Positions 34,020-44,585 of a DNA stretch of 64,000 bases are shown here, piece by piece. The notes under the pieces were generated by a model that was not told the DNA's origin, made no database searches, and saw only the letters and a list, made by a program, of their open reading frames with translations. Position numbers and translations under genes: made by a program. How positions within the stretch are numbered: the stretch's first letter is position 1; every line of letters begins with the position of its first letter. This stretch comes from Tipula vernalis (lineage: Eukaryota; Arthropoda; Insecta; Diptera; Tipulidae): positions 189,957,586-190,021,585 of the forward strand of contig OY282558.1 of NCBI GenBank assembly GCA_958295665.1, written 5' to 3'.

Positions 34020-37000
34020 TCAAGTATGAATATCTTTGGCGTGATAAATGCCTAAATTTTTACCTGTGCAATCTTCCAGATGGTAACCTACCGTTCCAAC
34101 TCTTCCCTTGATGATGGCGGGTATAAATTTCGGTGCTAATTTTGCCGAGAAGCTGTTAGTTGCGGAACTCTGTGGGAATGTCCTAAGGTAAACTTTCTGC
34201 TCAATAGCAAATTCCCGAGGCTGACTTTTTGAATTGTAAATTCGCTCATTTTTCATGTGAGCATTGCGAAGATGTTTCAACACTGAATCACGTACCAACT
34301 CCATACGAGAAGATTTGGTTGTTATTCGTGCATCATTGTCATTTTCGTAACCCAATATGCGACGCATTTCGTAGTCTTGCGCATGTCCAATATATTGTTG
34401 TCCAAAAACGAGATAGTATGGTGAGAATGCAGTTGAACTGTGAACAACATTCCTCAGAACTGAAGCTATATCAGGTAAAAACCGGTCCCACTCCACATGG
34501 TTTTCACCTAGGTATGATCTAATGCCAGCCAATACCGTGCGATTGGTTCTTTCGGAAGTATTACATTGGGGTGCATGTACAGGAGTTTTTATGTGTTTAA
34601 TTCCGTATCCAGCCAAAAGATTATTGAACAGGTGAGATAGGAATTGCTTCCCATTATCCGAAACAATGAATTCAGGAACAGAATAAACACTAAAAACTTC
34701 GTTTCTCAACAAATCGCACATTGTAGCTGCTGAAGCTTCCCTCATCGGTTTTAAGAGCACAAACCTTGAAAAATGGTCTAAAATAATTAGGATATAACAA
34801 TTACCATTGCGAGAACGGGGGTACGGTCCTAAAAAATCAAGGTATAATTGTTGAAACGGTCTAATGCTTTCACGGTACTCACCCATATTTGGTCTAGTTC
34901 GATAATTTACGGCTTTTGACATTTTACATTGGGTACAATTTTTGACATAATTCTGGACGTCTTTTGCCATGCCCGGCCAGAAAAAGTACCTCTTTAATAG
35001 CTCGGTAGTTTTTGAGATTCCCATGTGTCCACCAGTAATGTGTGTATGTGCCTTTACAAGAAGAGCTGGAATCGCGCGAGTGGGTACGACCAATTTCCAA
35101 TGTGGAAGTTCCGTTTCTTCGCAGTATTTCCATCCGTGTCCTGGGCAGATAAGAATTTTTCCGTTTTCCACTTTGAAATTTGTTAAGACATCAGGTGTAT
35201 TCTCAATTTTTCTGATTCTTTCTAAATACTCGTTATCTGCAAAATAAGGAGAATCCAACTCAATCCAAGGCATACCACTATCTGACAAAGCGAGAGGTTC
35301 CATAGAGAATGCTTCGCAAAATGCACGTGATAAGGCATCCGGCACGACATTAACAGAACCTTTACAATGTTCAATTTTAAAATTGAACCCTTGTAATTTT
35401 AGGCTCCATCTGGCCAATCTTCCCGATAGGTCAGACTGTGACATAAGCCATTGAAGGCTCGCATGATCCGTAATGATCGTGAATGGAAAGCCTTCAATAT
35501 AAGGACGGAAATGTTTTACCCCGAGAACAGCAGCATAACACTCCAACTCTGTCGTTGAGTATTTGCGTTGTGCGCCGTTTAATTTCTTCGAATAGTACGC
35601 TATTGGATGCTCAACATTGTCCGGACGCTGAAATAAAACACCTCCCACTCCAACAGAAGAAGCATCCACCTGCAAGAAGAAAGGAAGCGAGTAATCTGGA
35701 TGTATTAAGACAGGGGCGGAAGTGAGACATTTTTTTAGATTATCGAACGCTATTTGGGCTTGTTCGGTCCAAATAATATTTTTTTTAGACTTTAGTAATT
35801 CTGTCAATGGTGCAGCTATGGAGGAGTAATTTGGAACAAACCGCCTGTACCAACCACTCATACCTAAGAATCTTCGTAATTGTTTGAGATTTGTCGGTTG
35901 TGGGAATTTTTCAATGGCTCGAACCTTTTCGGGATCAACGCGAATGCAGCCTTCGCCTACTATATGCCCTAAGTATTTAATACGCTTCAGCACGAATTTG
36001 CTCTTCTCCACGTTGATAGTGAGATTAGCCTTCTTCAACCAACAAGCCACGAGTCGCAGAAGCTCGATGTGATCCTCAAAACTACTGGATGTAATCAGCA
36101 GATCGTCTAGATAGACAAATATCCTATCGTGGTACTCGTGAGGGATCACACGATGCATCAAACGACTCATGGTTTGTGGGGCGTTGCACAAACCGAAAGG
36201 CATCACGGTGAACTGATATAGAGGCCTGCCCGCAACCGTAAACGCTGTCTTTGGTTTAGCATCACTGTCGAGTGGAATTTGCCAGAATGCATCTTTAAGA
36301 TCCAGACTGGAAATGTATTCGGTGTTTTCCAAACGACTCAGAATTCCTTCGATTAGCGGCAGCGGGTAGGCATCCCCAACAGTCACTTCGTTAACCTTCC
36401 GGGCGTCAAGGCACAAACGTACTTTTCCGTTTGACTTTGTCACCAACGTAACCGGAGAAGACCAAGAGCTGTTTGACTCTTCTATCACGCCGAGTTCTAG
36501 CATACGATCCAGCTCCGTGAACAGAAGTTTTTGAATGGCAGGTGAAATGGCGTAGTGCCGTTGTTTGACAGGTCTAGCATTTGGAGTATCAATACTATGG
36601 CTTAAAAGTTTGGTACGTCCCAGCCCTAATTTAGCAGAGGACGGAAACTGAACTATAATGGCATTCAGTTTAAGCAATTGACTTGGGGTTAATTTATGCA
36701 TTTCGAGTAGAGGGTCTACCGTTTTGGATTCCGACAACATTTTGTCGGCTTGTACTTCTGATAGGGACATTTCATTGATGTGAATTTGTAGGTTAAACAA
36801 CTTAAAGAAATCTATGCCTAGATACAAGGTTTGTGATAGATTTGGAGAGAGAAATACCTGCATACGCTTAGTTTGATTGTTGAACGAAACGTTAACAAAT
36901 ATATAACCCAGCAACCTTTCTTTGGATCCGTTCGCAGTCGTAATGAACGATGAAAAGTGGTATAACCGCAGATCATTATTATTACTGAGGAAATTTAGGC

Positions 37001-37067
37001 AATCTTTTCCCAACACACTAACGTTAGCACCTGAGTCGAGAAGACCTCGAAAATTTTGGTTATTCAT
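34020..37067 (-). CDS. Osvaldo-like pol: protease, RT, RNase H, integrase
   Basis: A 1015-codon frame from its first Met; the frame is open for at least 230 nt further upstream, overlapping gag. Protease: LLDSGANVSVLG (Asp 11). RT: SLDLKDAFWQIP (Asp 255) and VYLDDLLI (YLDD 319-322). RNase H: Asp 468 in LQVDASS, Glu 508, Asp 534 and DALSR 577-581. Integrase: HHCC zinc region H675, H681, C711, C714; catalytic Asp 744 (LYLDFLGP), Asp 804 (VSDNGKQF) and Glu 839 (NTSERTNRT). The C-terminal domain ends HLEDCTGKNLGIYHAKDI. All catalytic positions I can check are intact. The protein would cleave gag, copy the RNA and insert the DNA. There is no env domain. The true pol start is the frameshift site, not Met 1. 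Confidence 0.92.
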   Translation of the reverse strand: MNNQNFRGLLDSGANVSVLGKDCLNFLSNNNDLRLYHFSSFITTANGSKERLLGYIFVNVSFNNQTKRMQVFLSPNLSQTLYLGIDFFKLFNLQIHINEMSLSEVQADKMLSESKTVDPLLEMHKLTPSQLLKLNAIIVQFPSSAKLGLGRTKLLSHSIDTPNARPVKQRHYAISPAIQKLLFTELDRMLELGVIEESNSSWSSPVTLVTKSNGKVRLCLDARKVNEVTVGDAYPLPLIEGILSRLENTEYISSLDLKDAFWQIPLDSDAKPKTAFTVAGRPLYQFTVMPFGLCNAPQTMSRLMHRVIPHEYHDRIFVYLDDLLITSSSFEDHIELLRLVACWLKKANLTINVEKSKFVLKRIKYLGHIVGEGCIRVDPEKVRAIEKFPQPTNLKQLRRFLGMSGWYRRFVPNYSSIAAPLTELLKSKKNIIWTEQAQIAFDNLKKCLTSAPVLIHPDYSLPFFLQVDASSVGVGGVLFQRPDNVEHPIAYYSKKLNGAQRKYSTTELECYAAVLGVKHFRPYIEGFPFTIITDHASLQWLMSQSDLSGRLARWSLKLQGFNFKIEHCKGSVNVVPDALSRAFCEAFSMEPLALSDSGMPWIELDSPYFADNEYLERIRKIENTPDVLTNFKVENGKILICPGHGWKYCEETELPHWKLVVPTRAIPALLVKAHTHITGGHMGISKTTELLKRYFFWPGMAKDVQNYVKNCTQCKMSKAVNYRTRPNMGEYRESIRPFQQLYLDFLGPYPRSRNGNCYILIILDHFSRFVLLKPMREASAATMCDLLRNEVFSVYSVPEFIVSDNGKQFLSHLFNNLLAGYGIKHIKTPVHAPQCNTSERTNRTVLAGIRSYLGENHVEWDRFLPDIASVLRNVVHSSTAFSPYYLVFGQQYIGHAQDYEMRRILGYENDNDARITTKSSRMELVRDSVLKHLRNAHMKNERIYNSKSQPREFAIEQKVYLRTFPQSSATNSFSAKLAPKFIPAIIKGRVGTVGYHLEDCTGKNLGIYHAKDIHT

Positions 37068-37234
37068 ATGAACATCCAGGTATGGACGATCATCATTCGG
37101 TATGTTTTGAGAAATGATGGAATCACAAACGGAGCGGCGAAGTTCTTTACGAGTCTTAAAAAATGTGTATGATCGTTGGAATTTAAGTTTCGGCTTGGAA
37201 GTAATTTTTGCGTCCGTAAAACAAAATTGCGATT

Positions 37235-39352
37235 TTAGTGGTTCCGACGAAGTAGTCGGTAAAATTCTGGATCTGTGTTTGACGCAGATTCGGTTTTGTG
37301 TGTTGTGGTATTCGGGAGTGGATGCGATTGAAGAATCGGTTCCCGAATAGACGAATTCTTCCCCTGCGTGTTTCCCTGGTTGGAATTTCTAGAATTACAA
37401 CGCGGACATTCAGCAAACGAGCTGTTCTCGAATCCACACACCATACAGAACAAATTCCGTTCTTTACTACGGCAGTACCTGTACGTGTGTCCGTTACATT
37501 TGCAGTTCCAACACTTTAACTGAGAACGTTCTGTGGGTATTCTAAAATGTGGAATCTCCTTTCGGACACATGTCGTGTGGAAAGCATTTACATCAGGAAT
37601 CGGGGTAATTTTATTAGTTTCCTGAGACGTATCACTTAACGAATAATCATGAATGGACGATTCTTGAAATGTTGGGTTATAAACTTCATGGACGTTGTAT
37701 CTATGGGTGGGTCTATTCACCAAGGTGGGAGAATTGATGCCAACTCTTGCCCAGATGTCTTCTAAGTTATTACATTCGAAGGCTAATTGCCTAATAGTGC
37801 GTATATCTCGGTTCGCGAGTAGTATTTGTAATTGTGGATCCATGTTATCTTTTAATATTGCGAGAATATCTGAATCTGAAATCGGTGTTTTAGCTTGGAG
37901 TGCTATTTTGACGACCGCGTCTTGAAATTCGCCGAACTTTTCTCTAGGTTTCTGTTTTCTGGTATCCATGGCCCTTCGAATATCTCGATCCGATCTAAAT
38001 GGGTTGAAACGCTCTGTGAGGTCTTGTTTTATCTGATTCCACGTAATATTATGAAATTGGTGACGCTCTATATACGTCCAGTACCATTCGGAAGCAGTAC
38101 CACTCAGAATATTACCTAGGTGGTCGATTACATTTTTACATGAGATGTTGGAGGCTTGTGCCAAAAATTCCAGTCTAAACAAAAATCGGTCAATTGGTAA
38201 ATCATTCATAGTGCCACTAAACTTCAAATTCCACGAATTGATTATTCGAGAAACTGACGTCTCGTGTGCTCTATTGAAGTTGGCAGGTTCTGATTGAAAC
38301 GGGCGTGTCTGTGATGACTGGGCTATGGGAGGTTGAGAAATTTGAGAACTAAATCCGTGCTGAATTTGTTCTTCATGAGTATGAGGGTGAAAATGTTGAG
38401 ATGTTAAATTTTGGTACACATTTGAAGTAGACGGTAACTGTGTTTGAATAGGATCAGTTACAGATTGAATTCCCCTTTGATCTTGCTGATTCATGGGTAT
38501 CGACCTAATGTTGTTACGTACTGAACCCATTGCGCTACTCATCATTTTCGTTGGTAGAGCCGAAGGATTATCAAATGGATTGGAAATATTCTCAATGCCC
38601 GGTGGTCGCGAACTAATACTAACTAATTCGTTAATTTCAGGTTTCGATTCTTTCCCAGACGACAACGCATTTGCATTAATACTATTGTTTAACGGTCGGG
38701 CTTTCAGTATATTTAATTCAAACATATCGAATGCTTTAGAATTTTCACTCGCTATAGGTTGACTAATTGCGTTCATGTTGGATTCTGATATACAATATTC
38801 GAACGACATTAACTGGTCAATATTTTCTTGAGGTTTATTTAGTGATCTCGGTTGTGTATTTGTGATACCACCTTCTGGTGAATCAACCTGTTCAAGATCC
38901 ATGGTATCAATTTTGGTAGTGGAGGATAATACTCTATTTCCATTAATACCATTTAGCAATTCAATTACGGCCCCGCATTTAGCCAGTAAATCTGCAATGG
39001 CTGGTGTCAAATTTTCAATGTCCAAATTTCGGAGACGTTGAAGACGCTCACGATAATGGATTATTCTAGATTCTAGTACCTTACTTTCTTGTGCCGTGGA
39101 TATGATCGAGGTACTGAGAGGACTATAAATTCGTTGAACTTTCAGAGAACATAGTCTAAGTTCATAATCCGGGTTATTAATTGCTTTTATATGTGGTCTT
39201 AAGGGTATGAGAACAGCAAACAATTTTTCAGACTGCATCTTGGCTTGCAATATTTTAATTGAAACACTAGACACTGGGATATGACGAACTTCACATTCAA
39301 TATTGAACTCTTCAGGTTCCAAGTAACTAGGATTCATACTAGAATATGCCAT
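37235..39352 (-). CDS. Osvaldo-like gag polyprotein
   Basis: A 705-codon uninterrupted frame starting MAYSSMNPSYLEPEEF. The N-terminal 350 residues are polar and Ser/Asn/Gln-rich. A Retrotrans_gag-type capsid domain follows, from about residue 375 to 530 (LPIDRFLFRLEFLAQ, ASEWYWTYIE, TERFNPFRSD). It ends with a zinc-knuckle CWNCKCNGHTYRYC and a second Cys cluster (CMVCGF…CPRC). Gag would assemble the cytoplasmic particle and bind genomic RNA. The stop at 37235 lies inside the open pol frame, which runs at least 60 nt upstream in the -1 register, so gag-pol expression by -1 frameshifting is likely. No stops or frameshifts are seen, consistent with a young copy. Confidence 0.9.
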   Translation of the reverse strand: MAYSSMNPSYLEPEEFNIECEVRHIPVSSVSIKILQAKMQSEKLFAVLIPLRPHIKAINNPDYELRLCSLKVQRIYSPLSTSIISTAQESKVLESRIIHYRERLQRLRNLDIENLTPAIADLLAKCGAVIELLNGINGNRVLSSTTKIDTMDLEQVDSPEGGITNTQPRSLNKPQENIDQLMSFEYCISESNMNAISQPIASENSKAFDMFELNILKARPLNNSINANALSSGKESKPEINELVSISSRPPGIENISNPFDNPSALPTKMMSSAMGSVRNNIRSIPMNQQDQRGIQSVTDPIQTQLPSTSNVYQNLTSQHFHPHTHEEQIQHGFSSQISQPPIAQSSQTRPFQSEPANFNRAHETSVSRIINSWNLKFSGTMNDLPIDRFLFRLEFLAQASNISCKNVIDHLGNILSGTASEWYWTYIERHQFHNITWNQIKQDLTERFNPFRSDRDIRRAMDTRKQKPREKFGEFQDAVVKIALQAKTPISDSDILAILKDNMDPQLQILLANRDIRTIRQLAFECNNLEDIWARVGINSPTLVNRPTHRYNVHEVYNPTFQESSIHDYSLSDTSQETNKITPIPDVNAFHTTCVRKEIPHFRIPTERSQLKCWNCKCNGHTYRYCRSKERNLFCMVCGFENSSFAECPRCNSRNSNQGNTQGKNSSIREPILQSHPLPNTTTHKTESASNTDPEFYRLLRRNH

Positions 39353-40397
39353 ATTTTCCCTTTACAACTTATTCTAAATAGAATACGATTAATTAGAATA
39401 AACAAATATAAATAGAAAAAAAAATCAAATATAAATTTAGGATAATAAATTATAAACAATAATAAATAAATGGTAAATAGAGATTAAAGTTAGTATACAA
39501 GTGTATATTTATTAAATGTATAGAAATAGATCATAAAAAAAAATAAATAAGTAAGCAAAACTCACGATTCGATCCAAAAACACTTCAATCCTAGGAAAAA
39601 CGTATGCAATTCCTGCAACTGACTGAATATAATATGCGTATAGATGAATTTCAGGAGCTGAGCGACGACATGCGTATATGTGTAAAACAAGCCTATTAAA
39701 ACAATAAAACAAAAAAAAATTAATGAAGCGTCAATTCCGATCTTTCACAAGCAATACAACCAGCCCTAACTGGGATATATTTATTTATTTATTTATTTAT
39801 TTATTTTCGATGCCATCGAAATTCACTGGAACAACAAAAAAAAAATCCATTCACAACATAATCAAGCATCATGTGGCAGGAAAATACCTCCGACTCATAA
39901 TGGATAATGATGTGCTTTCTCTATCTTACCGAGATTCTAACGTAAAGCTGACGAAAATTCCACAATCACGCTGTTACCATCAAATACAAACTCTTGTGAG
40001 GATATTAATGTGTCCACGTGATGGTGCAATTCACGAACAACTGAAATGAAATTTGAAAGTGAATACGGATGAATAAAATTGAACTTCTAATACGAAATGA
40101 ATATCTCATAACAATCAATACAAGAAGCTAGAAGCTCCGATATAATTGCGGATACTCATTAATAAATCTAAATAAAAAAATTAAATTATTCTGACAAAAA
40201 AAAAAAGAAAGAAAAAATATAATATCGAAAAAAAAATAACCGTACAAATTAAATAACCGTACTGTACCGCTTGGTTTCAACCGCATGGTTTGGTTTTAAC
40301 CACGAGTTACCACCACAACGAACAATCCAATTTTTACCACGTGTTTGGTTTACATTTACCGTATTTGGTTTACATTTACCGTAATGTTTACATTTAC
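39353..40397 (-). other. 5' leader of the Osvaldo-like element
   Basis: About 1 kb non-coding leader between PBS and gag. It holds a TTTA microsatellite (about 39778-39808), A-rich tracts and the triple TTTACATTTACC repeat next to the PBS. No credible ORF is seen. Confidence 0.6.
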
Positions 40398-40411
40398 CGT
40401 TTGGGCGCCAC
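40398..40411 (-). promoter_or_regulatory. Primer binding site, tRNA-Lys type
   Basis: On the - strand, one base after the LTR end, the sequence is TGGCGCCCAAACGG, matching a tRNA-Lys-type primer site. Immediately inside lie three copies of TTTACATTTACCGT (about 40348-40400). Confidence 0.7.
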
Positions 40412-41761
40412 TGTAACGAGTGCCCGACCTTGCAGTCACCCGTTAACAGAATGCCCAGTAGTCACCACCTGCAGCGTTGGGCCGGCAATCGCACAGTCTG
40501 GGGCGTGGAGAAGTGGTGGTGCCCTTACTGGGTCTAAATGCTGCCTTTTTTAACTGAATTAACGAAACACACACACACACATGTCGCAACGCTCACCTCC
40601 TGAAATATAAATAACCAAACAACTAGTCCATCATTCCATTATTACAATCATCACAATCCTCATTTATATTCTGCATTATAACATAATACAATTAAAGAAG
40701 CTAAACGTTACGTTATATAAATAGACAAAACAAAATCTTGTACATTTCTTTTCTCTCTCGGTCTGGGAGGAGGAATAATCACTACAATCGAGTTATGATG
40801 TCCACTAAGTTAAACCATATCCCAGTGCTGGAGTCAGTAGGGCCCTCCCGAAACTCGCCACTAAGATCTGAAATGAGAAAAAAAACAAGGGAATGCCCCC
40901 AAAGCGAGGAAAATCAAAATATACAAAAATTAGAAATTAATTTTAAATTGGTAATTATATACAAACAAACAAAAAAATAATAATAAGCAATTGGATGACT
41001 ATAACGGGTTGTTACTGGTCAGCTGTTTGATAATTCCGTCACCGGACGTCTTTGTAGGCAAGGCCGTATATACACGCGGTTGCGACGCGCCCTTGAGAAT
41101 CCGCAAATAGCGGTGCTGACCCGTTGGAATAATTTTGAAACAATATGATGAGGCGCAGCAATCTCCAAATCTACGTTCCGACTTTTGTGTAACTTTCCAC
41201 TTGTCTCGCCTGATCCAATTCCAACTGTATGATGGAGTTATAACACGTACGGCAGTCCAGTTATCTGCCTCTTTCTCTCGCGTCGAATCGTGATTTCGCT
41301 TACTTATTTATTATACCCGTTCACCAACTGGGCATTTCGAATACTGTCCAACAGCAAACGAACACAAAAAAAAAATCGTAATTTGTCAATTAATAAACTA
41401 TAAATTTAATTGATCATTAATTTTCGTATCACTTATGTTTAAATTGGTCCCGAAACCAAAAAAAACTTATTTTTTTCGTTTTATTAAATTTCTTTTTCGA
41501 CCTGTCACTAACATAGCACAAAATGAAGTCCTCTCCAATTCTTTTTTTTTTCATCACATCAACAATGAACAACACGCCACGCAAGCAAAACGAGTATTCT
41601 CCATACCAAGATTTAAATGCGCGACATCTGTGTTGTATCACCAAGTTTCACGTAGACGTAATCGCAAGATAGGCAATTATCATAGATACACACCATAAAG
41701 TTGTGCCATAATAATATCAACACCCTGCCGCCCTGGTTATTTGCAAGGTCCACACGTTACA
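40412..41761 (-). repeat. 5' LTR of the Osvaldo-like element
   Basis: The same 1350 bp as 32564-33913 with two visible substitutions. In element orientation it is the promoter-bearing LTR, transcribing towards lower coordinates. Confidence 0.95.
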
Positions 41762-41765
41762 AACT

Positions 41766-42606
41766 CAAAAACCACCTATTTGCATTAAAATTATTTAGTT
41801 TAAAATTATTAACTATTAGCCCCTTGTCATTACAAACAGTAATTATGTTTTTTTTTTGTATCTGTATGTAATATCGTCACGTTCATATACGTCACGTTTT
41901 AACACGCACACAATATAAATGATATAAATTCCGTTCCCTTCCAAAAGTGAATATCTGTTAGAGACCTACATTCTTTCAATTTCGTTTACGGACAGTTTAC
42001 TATAAAAATTGTGTTGTCTTATCCAAAATAATATTAATTTTTTTACAACTCTAAGAAATATTAAATGCATATAATCCAATGAGAATTGTTTAACCATAAC
42101 AATGGGCGTAGTTTCCAGGACAGAATCGTCGGTGTGATGTTCCTCTTCAGGACATCAAAAATTATTATTATTATTAATTGTTTAATTTTACTAATCTTGT
42201 TGACATAATTAATATAAACAAAATCAACATCTCCGACATTTTTTACTTATATACTCCCATAAAACTTCAACTCCGTTTATAGACATATTACTCTAAAAAA
42301 TCAAGCATGCAAGGTAAGTAAAATAATAAATCAATGAAAGAAAATTGAAACATTATTTTCTTAAAAATTTATGGGTGTACCATATAAGTAATATTGACGT
42401 TTGTATGTGAAAACTGCAACCTAAACTTCAATAAATCCATTAAGTTAATTAATTAAGTACAATACATTTAGCCTCTCGATTTGCTTTTACATAATTCCAC
42501 GTTGTTCACATTCGTTTAAGCGAAATTTGACACGCATAAATAAATACGTCATTATGTATTGCAAACCAAATCTCAATTCAACTCTAAATTAATATTTTAT
42601 TTATAT
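41766..42606. other. AT-rich intergenic DNA
   Basis: No gene seen. It holds a short ATT microsatellite (about 42162-42177) and A/T runs. It separates the Osvaldo-like element from the foldback element. Confidence 0.5.
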
Positions 42607-42618
42607 AGTTTAGTTAAT

Positions 42619-43124
42619 GTATGCGAAGTTAGCCCAGACTTTCATCCCAGACAAAAAAAAAATATATTATCAGGCAACACTAAAATTACAACGTTATCCC
42701 AGCCCAACATTATTTCATATGATATAATTTACTCTAGCCCAGAAAATATTTTTTATTTTATTTTATAACATATTTTATTAAAGAAAATCGCAAAAATTTA
42801 AATTTGACATTAAACAGGAAAATATAGAAAAAAACACTAAATTTTAAAGTAAAAGGCATTTAAGAAAGAATACAACCGGGATTTAGTCGGAATGTTTCTT
42901 TTCCGGAAACTATCGGTACGCCATTTGGTTTGGCGTTACGTTATCTAATTCCATTAAAAATATTAAGACGATTTGCTTGTTGAGATTGGCACTATAACTA
43001 TTTAAGTTAGTGTAGTACTGACAGTTCATACAAATGGAAGCGATTAGGCCCTGGGAAGATCGGGATGTTTCTTTTCCGGAAACCGCCGTTATGCCATTTG
43101 ATTTGGCGTTACGTTATCTAATTC
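42619..43124 (+). repeat. Left arm of the foldback element
   Basis: A 506-bp arm. An outer AT-rich third has TAGCCCAG, ATCCCAG and CTAGCCCAG words. Two direct copies of a ~65-bp block (CGGAATGTTTCTTTTCCGGA at about 42889-42950, and its relative at 43061-43124) each end GCGTTACGTTATCTAATTC. Confidence 0.8.
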
Positions 43125-43126
43125 GT

Positions 43127-43649
43127 TATGTAGCCAGGTCTTCTTCAAGTTAATCGCGATACGGTTCGAAAAATAGCCAAAGAAAACCTTAGCAATTATC
43201 GGTACAAGCTCCAAAATGCTCCTCTTCTTACGGACAGAATGAAGCTCACACGACTTGAAAGATGCAAGGTATTACTGAAGCGGTTCGGGGCCAAAAAATT
43301 CAGAAAAATTATTTTTACCGATGAGAAGCTGTTCACAATTGAACAATGCTACAATCGTCAAAATGACCGTATTTGGTCAAAAACACCTCCCGAAGAAGCT
43401 ACAATTATTGCTAGACGCCAAAAACATAAATTTGATATAGTTTGGGCTGCATTTACCGCTGTGGGAAAGCTACCGCACAAATTCATCAATTATCGACGTT
43501 ATGTAACGGATACCGTATCCTCCAGATTAATATTCTGTCGACTATTTTGCGCCATACCATGTACAATTTTGGAGACATTACATGCTTCCATTGTCAAGGT
43601 ATGGGAAGAAATGCTTAGAAGTGCTGCTGATAATTTTAGTAAACGTTAA
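43127..43649 (+). pseudogene. Tc1/mariner-superfamily transposase fragment in foldback loop
   Basis: The frame reads NRDTVRKIAKENL and then an open 136-codon stretch with KIIFTDEKLFTIEQCYNRQN and RIWSKTPPEE, followed by FDIVWAAFTAVGKLP. This fits the central catalytic part of an IS630-Tc1-mariner transposase, with the first Asp in FTDEKLF. The N-terminal DNA-binding half is missing. The block that should hold the second Asp has been lost: the frame runs from SRLIF straight into a C-terminal-like VWEEMLRSAADNFSKR. This is therefore an internally deleted core and not an active enzyme. Confidence 0.7.
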
Positions 43650-43689
43650 AAGTTATCAATCTCAACATGCAAATCTTCTTGATATTATT

Positions 43690-44133
43690 AATGGAATTAG
43701 ATAATGTAATGCCAAATCAAATGGCATACCGGAGGTTTCCGGAAAAGAAACATCTCGGTCATCCCAGGACCAAATCCCTTCCATTTGTATGAAATTTCAG
43801 TACTACACTAACTTAAATAGTGATAGCGCCAATCTCAACATGCAAATCGTCTTGATATTTTTAATGAAATTAGATAATGTAACGCCAAACCAAATGGCGT
43901 ACCGATAGTTTCCGGAAAAGAAACATCCCGACTAAATCCCGGTAGTATTCTTTCTCAATGCCTTTTACTTTAAAATTTAGTGTTTTTTTCTATATATTCC
44001 TGTTTAATGTCAAATTTTAATTTTTGCGATTTTCTTTAATAAAATATGTTATAAAATAAAATAAAAAATATTTTCTGGGCTAGAGTAAATTATATCATAT
44101 GAAATAATGTTGGGCTGGGTAACGTTGTAATTT
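43690..44133 (-). repeat. Right arm of the foldback element, inner part
   Basis: Reverse complement of the left arm down to the LINE target site. The last 67 bp of this arm lie on the other side of the LINE at 49770-49836. Confidence 0.8.
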
Positions 44134-44585
44134 GGTGATTTGGCGTCTACTGGAGGGGGGGATCAAAGTTGAGTAGAGTAATCTACCAGCTCCGTAACCT
44201 TTCGGTAGGGTGCACATTACGCGAGCTGTTCTGGTCATGTTTTAGGCAGCTGGCGTGATGGGTACAATTGTGGAAGGGGTAACCTGGTCACAATTCGCAA
44301 GTGTACGTACTGCCTCCTCGTGGCAATCACTGGTAACTGAGGCCCTTTGGTACTTCTGACCATTTGGCACAGGCTAAAGTACGGCGCTAAAGGAGAAACC
44401 CTTGATAAAAAACCCTAATCTAAGGTGGAACAGCATATGCCGATGGATGAATGGCTGATAGGTTAATCAGTCCAAAGTATGCGGACTCTGGATACCAGGC
44501 GCCCTCCAGTTTTATTTAGCCTTCCTGTGGTAAAACTGGGTGTCCCACAGGCGACTCTCTTTTCCCAGCAACTCGTGGGAATAAA
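44134..44585 (+). other. 5' UTR of the Loa-like LINE
   Basis: 452 bp, GC-richer than its surroundings, between the target duplication and the ORF1 start. It should contain the internal promoter of the LINE; no motif could be fixed. Confidence 0.55.

Larger units (their letters stand above)
32564..41761 (-). mobile_element. Complete Osvaldo-like Ty3/gypsy LTR retrotransposon
   Basis: A 9198-bp element with identical-length 1350-bp LTRs (32564-33913 and 40412-41761), TGTAAC…GTTACA ends and a perfect 4-bp target duplication AACT (32560-32563 and 41762-41765). The PBS next to the upper LTR and the - strand gag (39352-37235) and pol (37067-34020) set the direction. By eye the LTRs differ at only two bases (a T/C near 32803/40651 and an A/G near 33537/41385), so insertion is recent. 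The long LTRs, tRNA-Lys-type primer, 4-bp duplication and gag/pol layout resemble Osvaldo of Drosophila; the clade name is inference. No env-like ORF follows pol. Both main ORFs lack stops, so it may be mobile. Confidence 0.9.

Noticed and set aside
34924..35133. - strand 69-codon frame within pol
   Set aside because: Alternative frame of the intact pol ORF.
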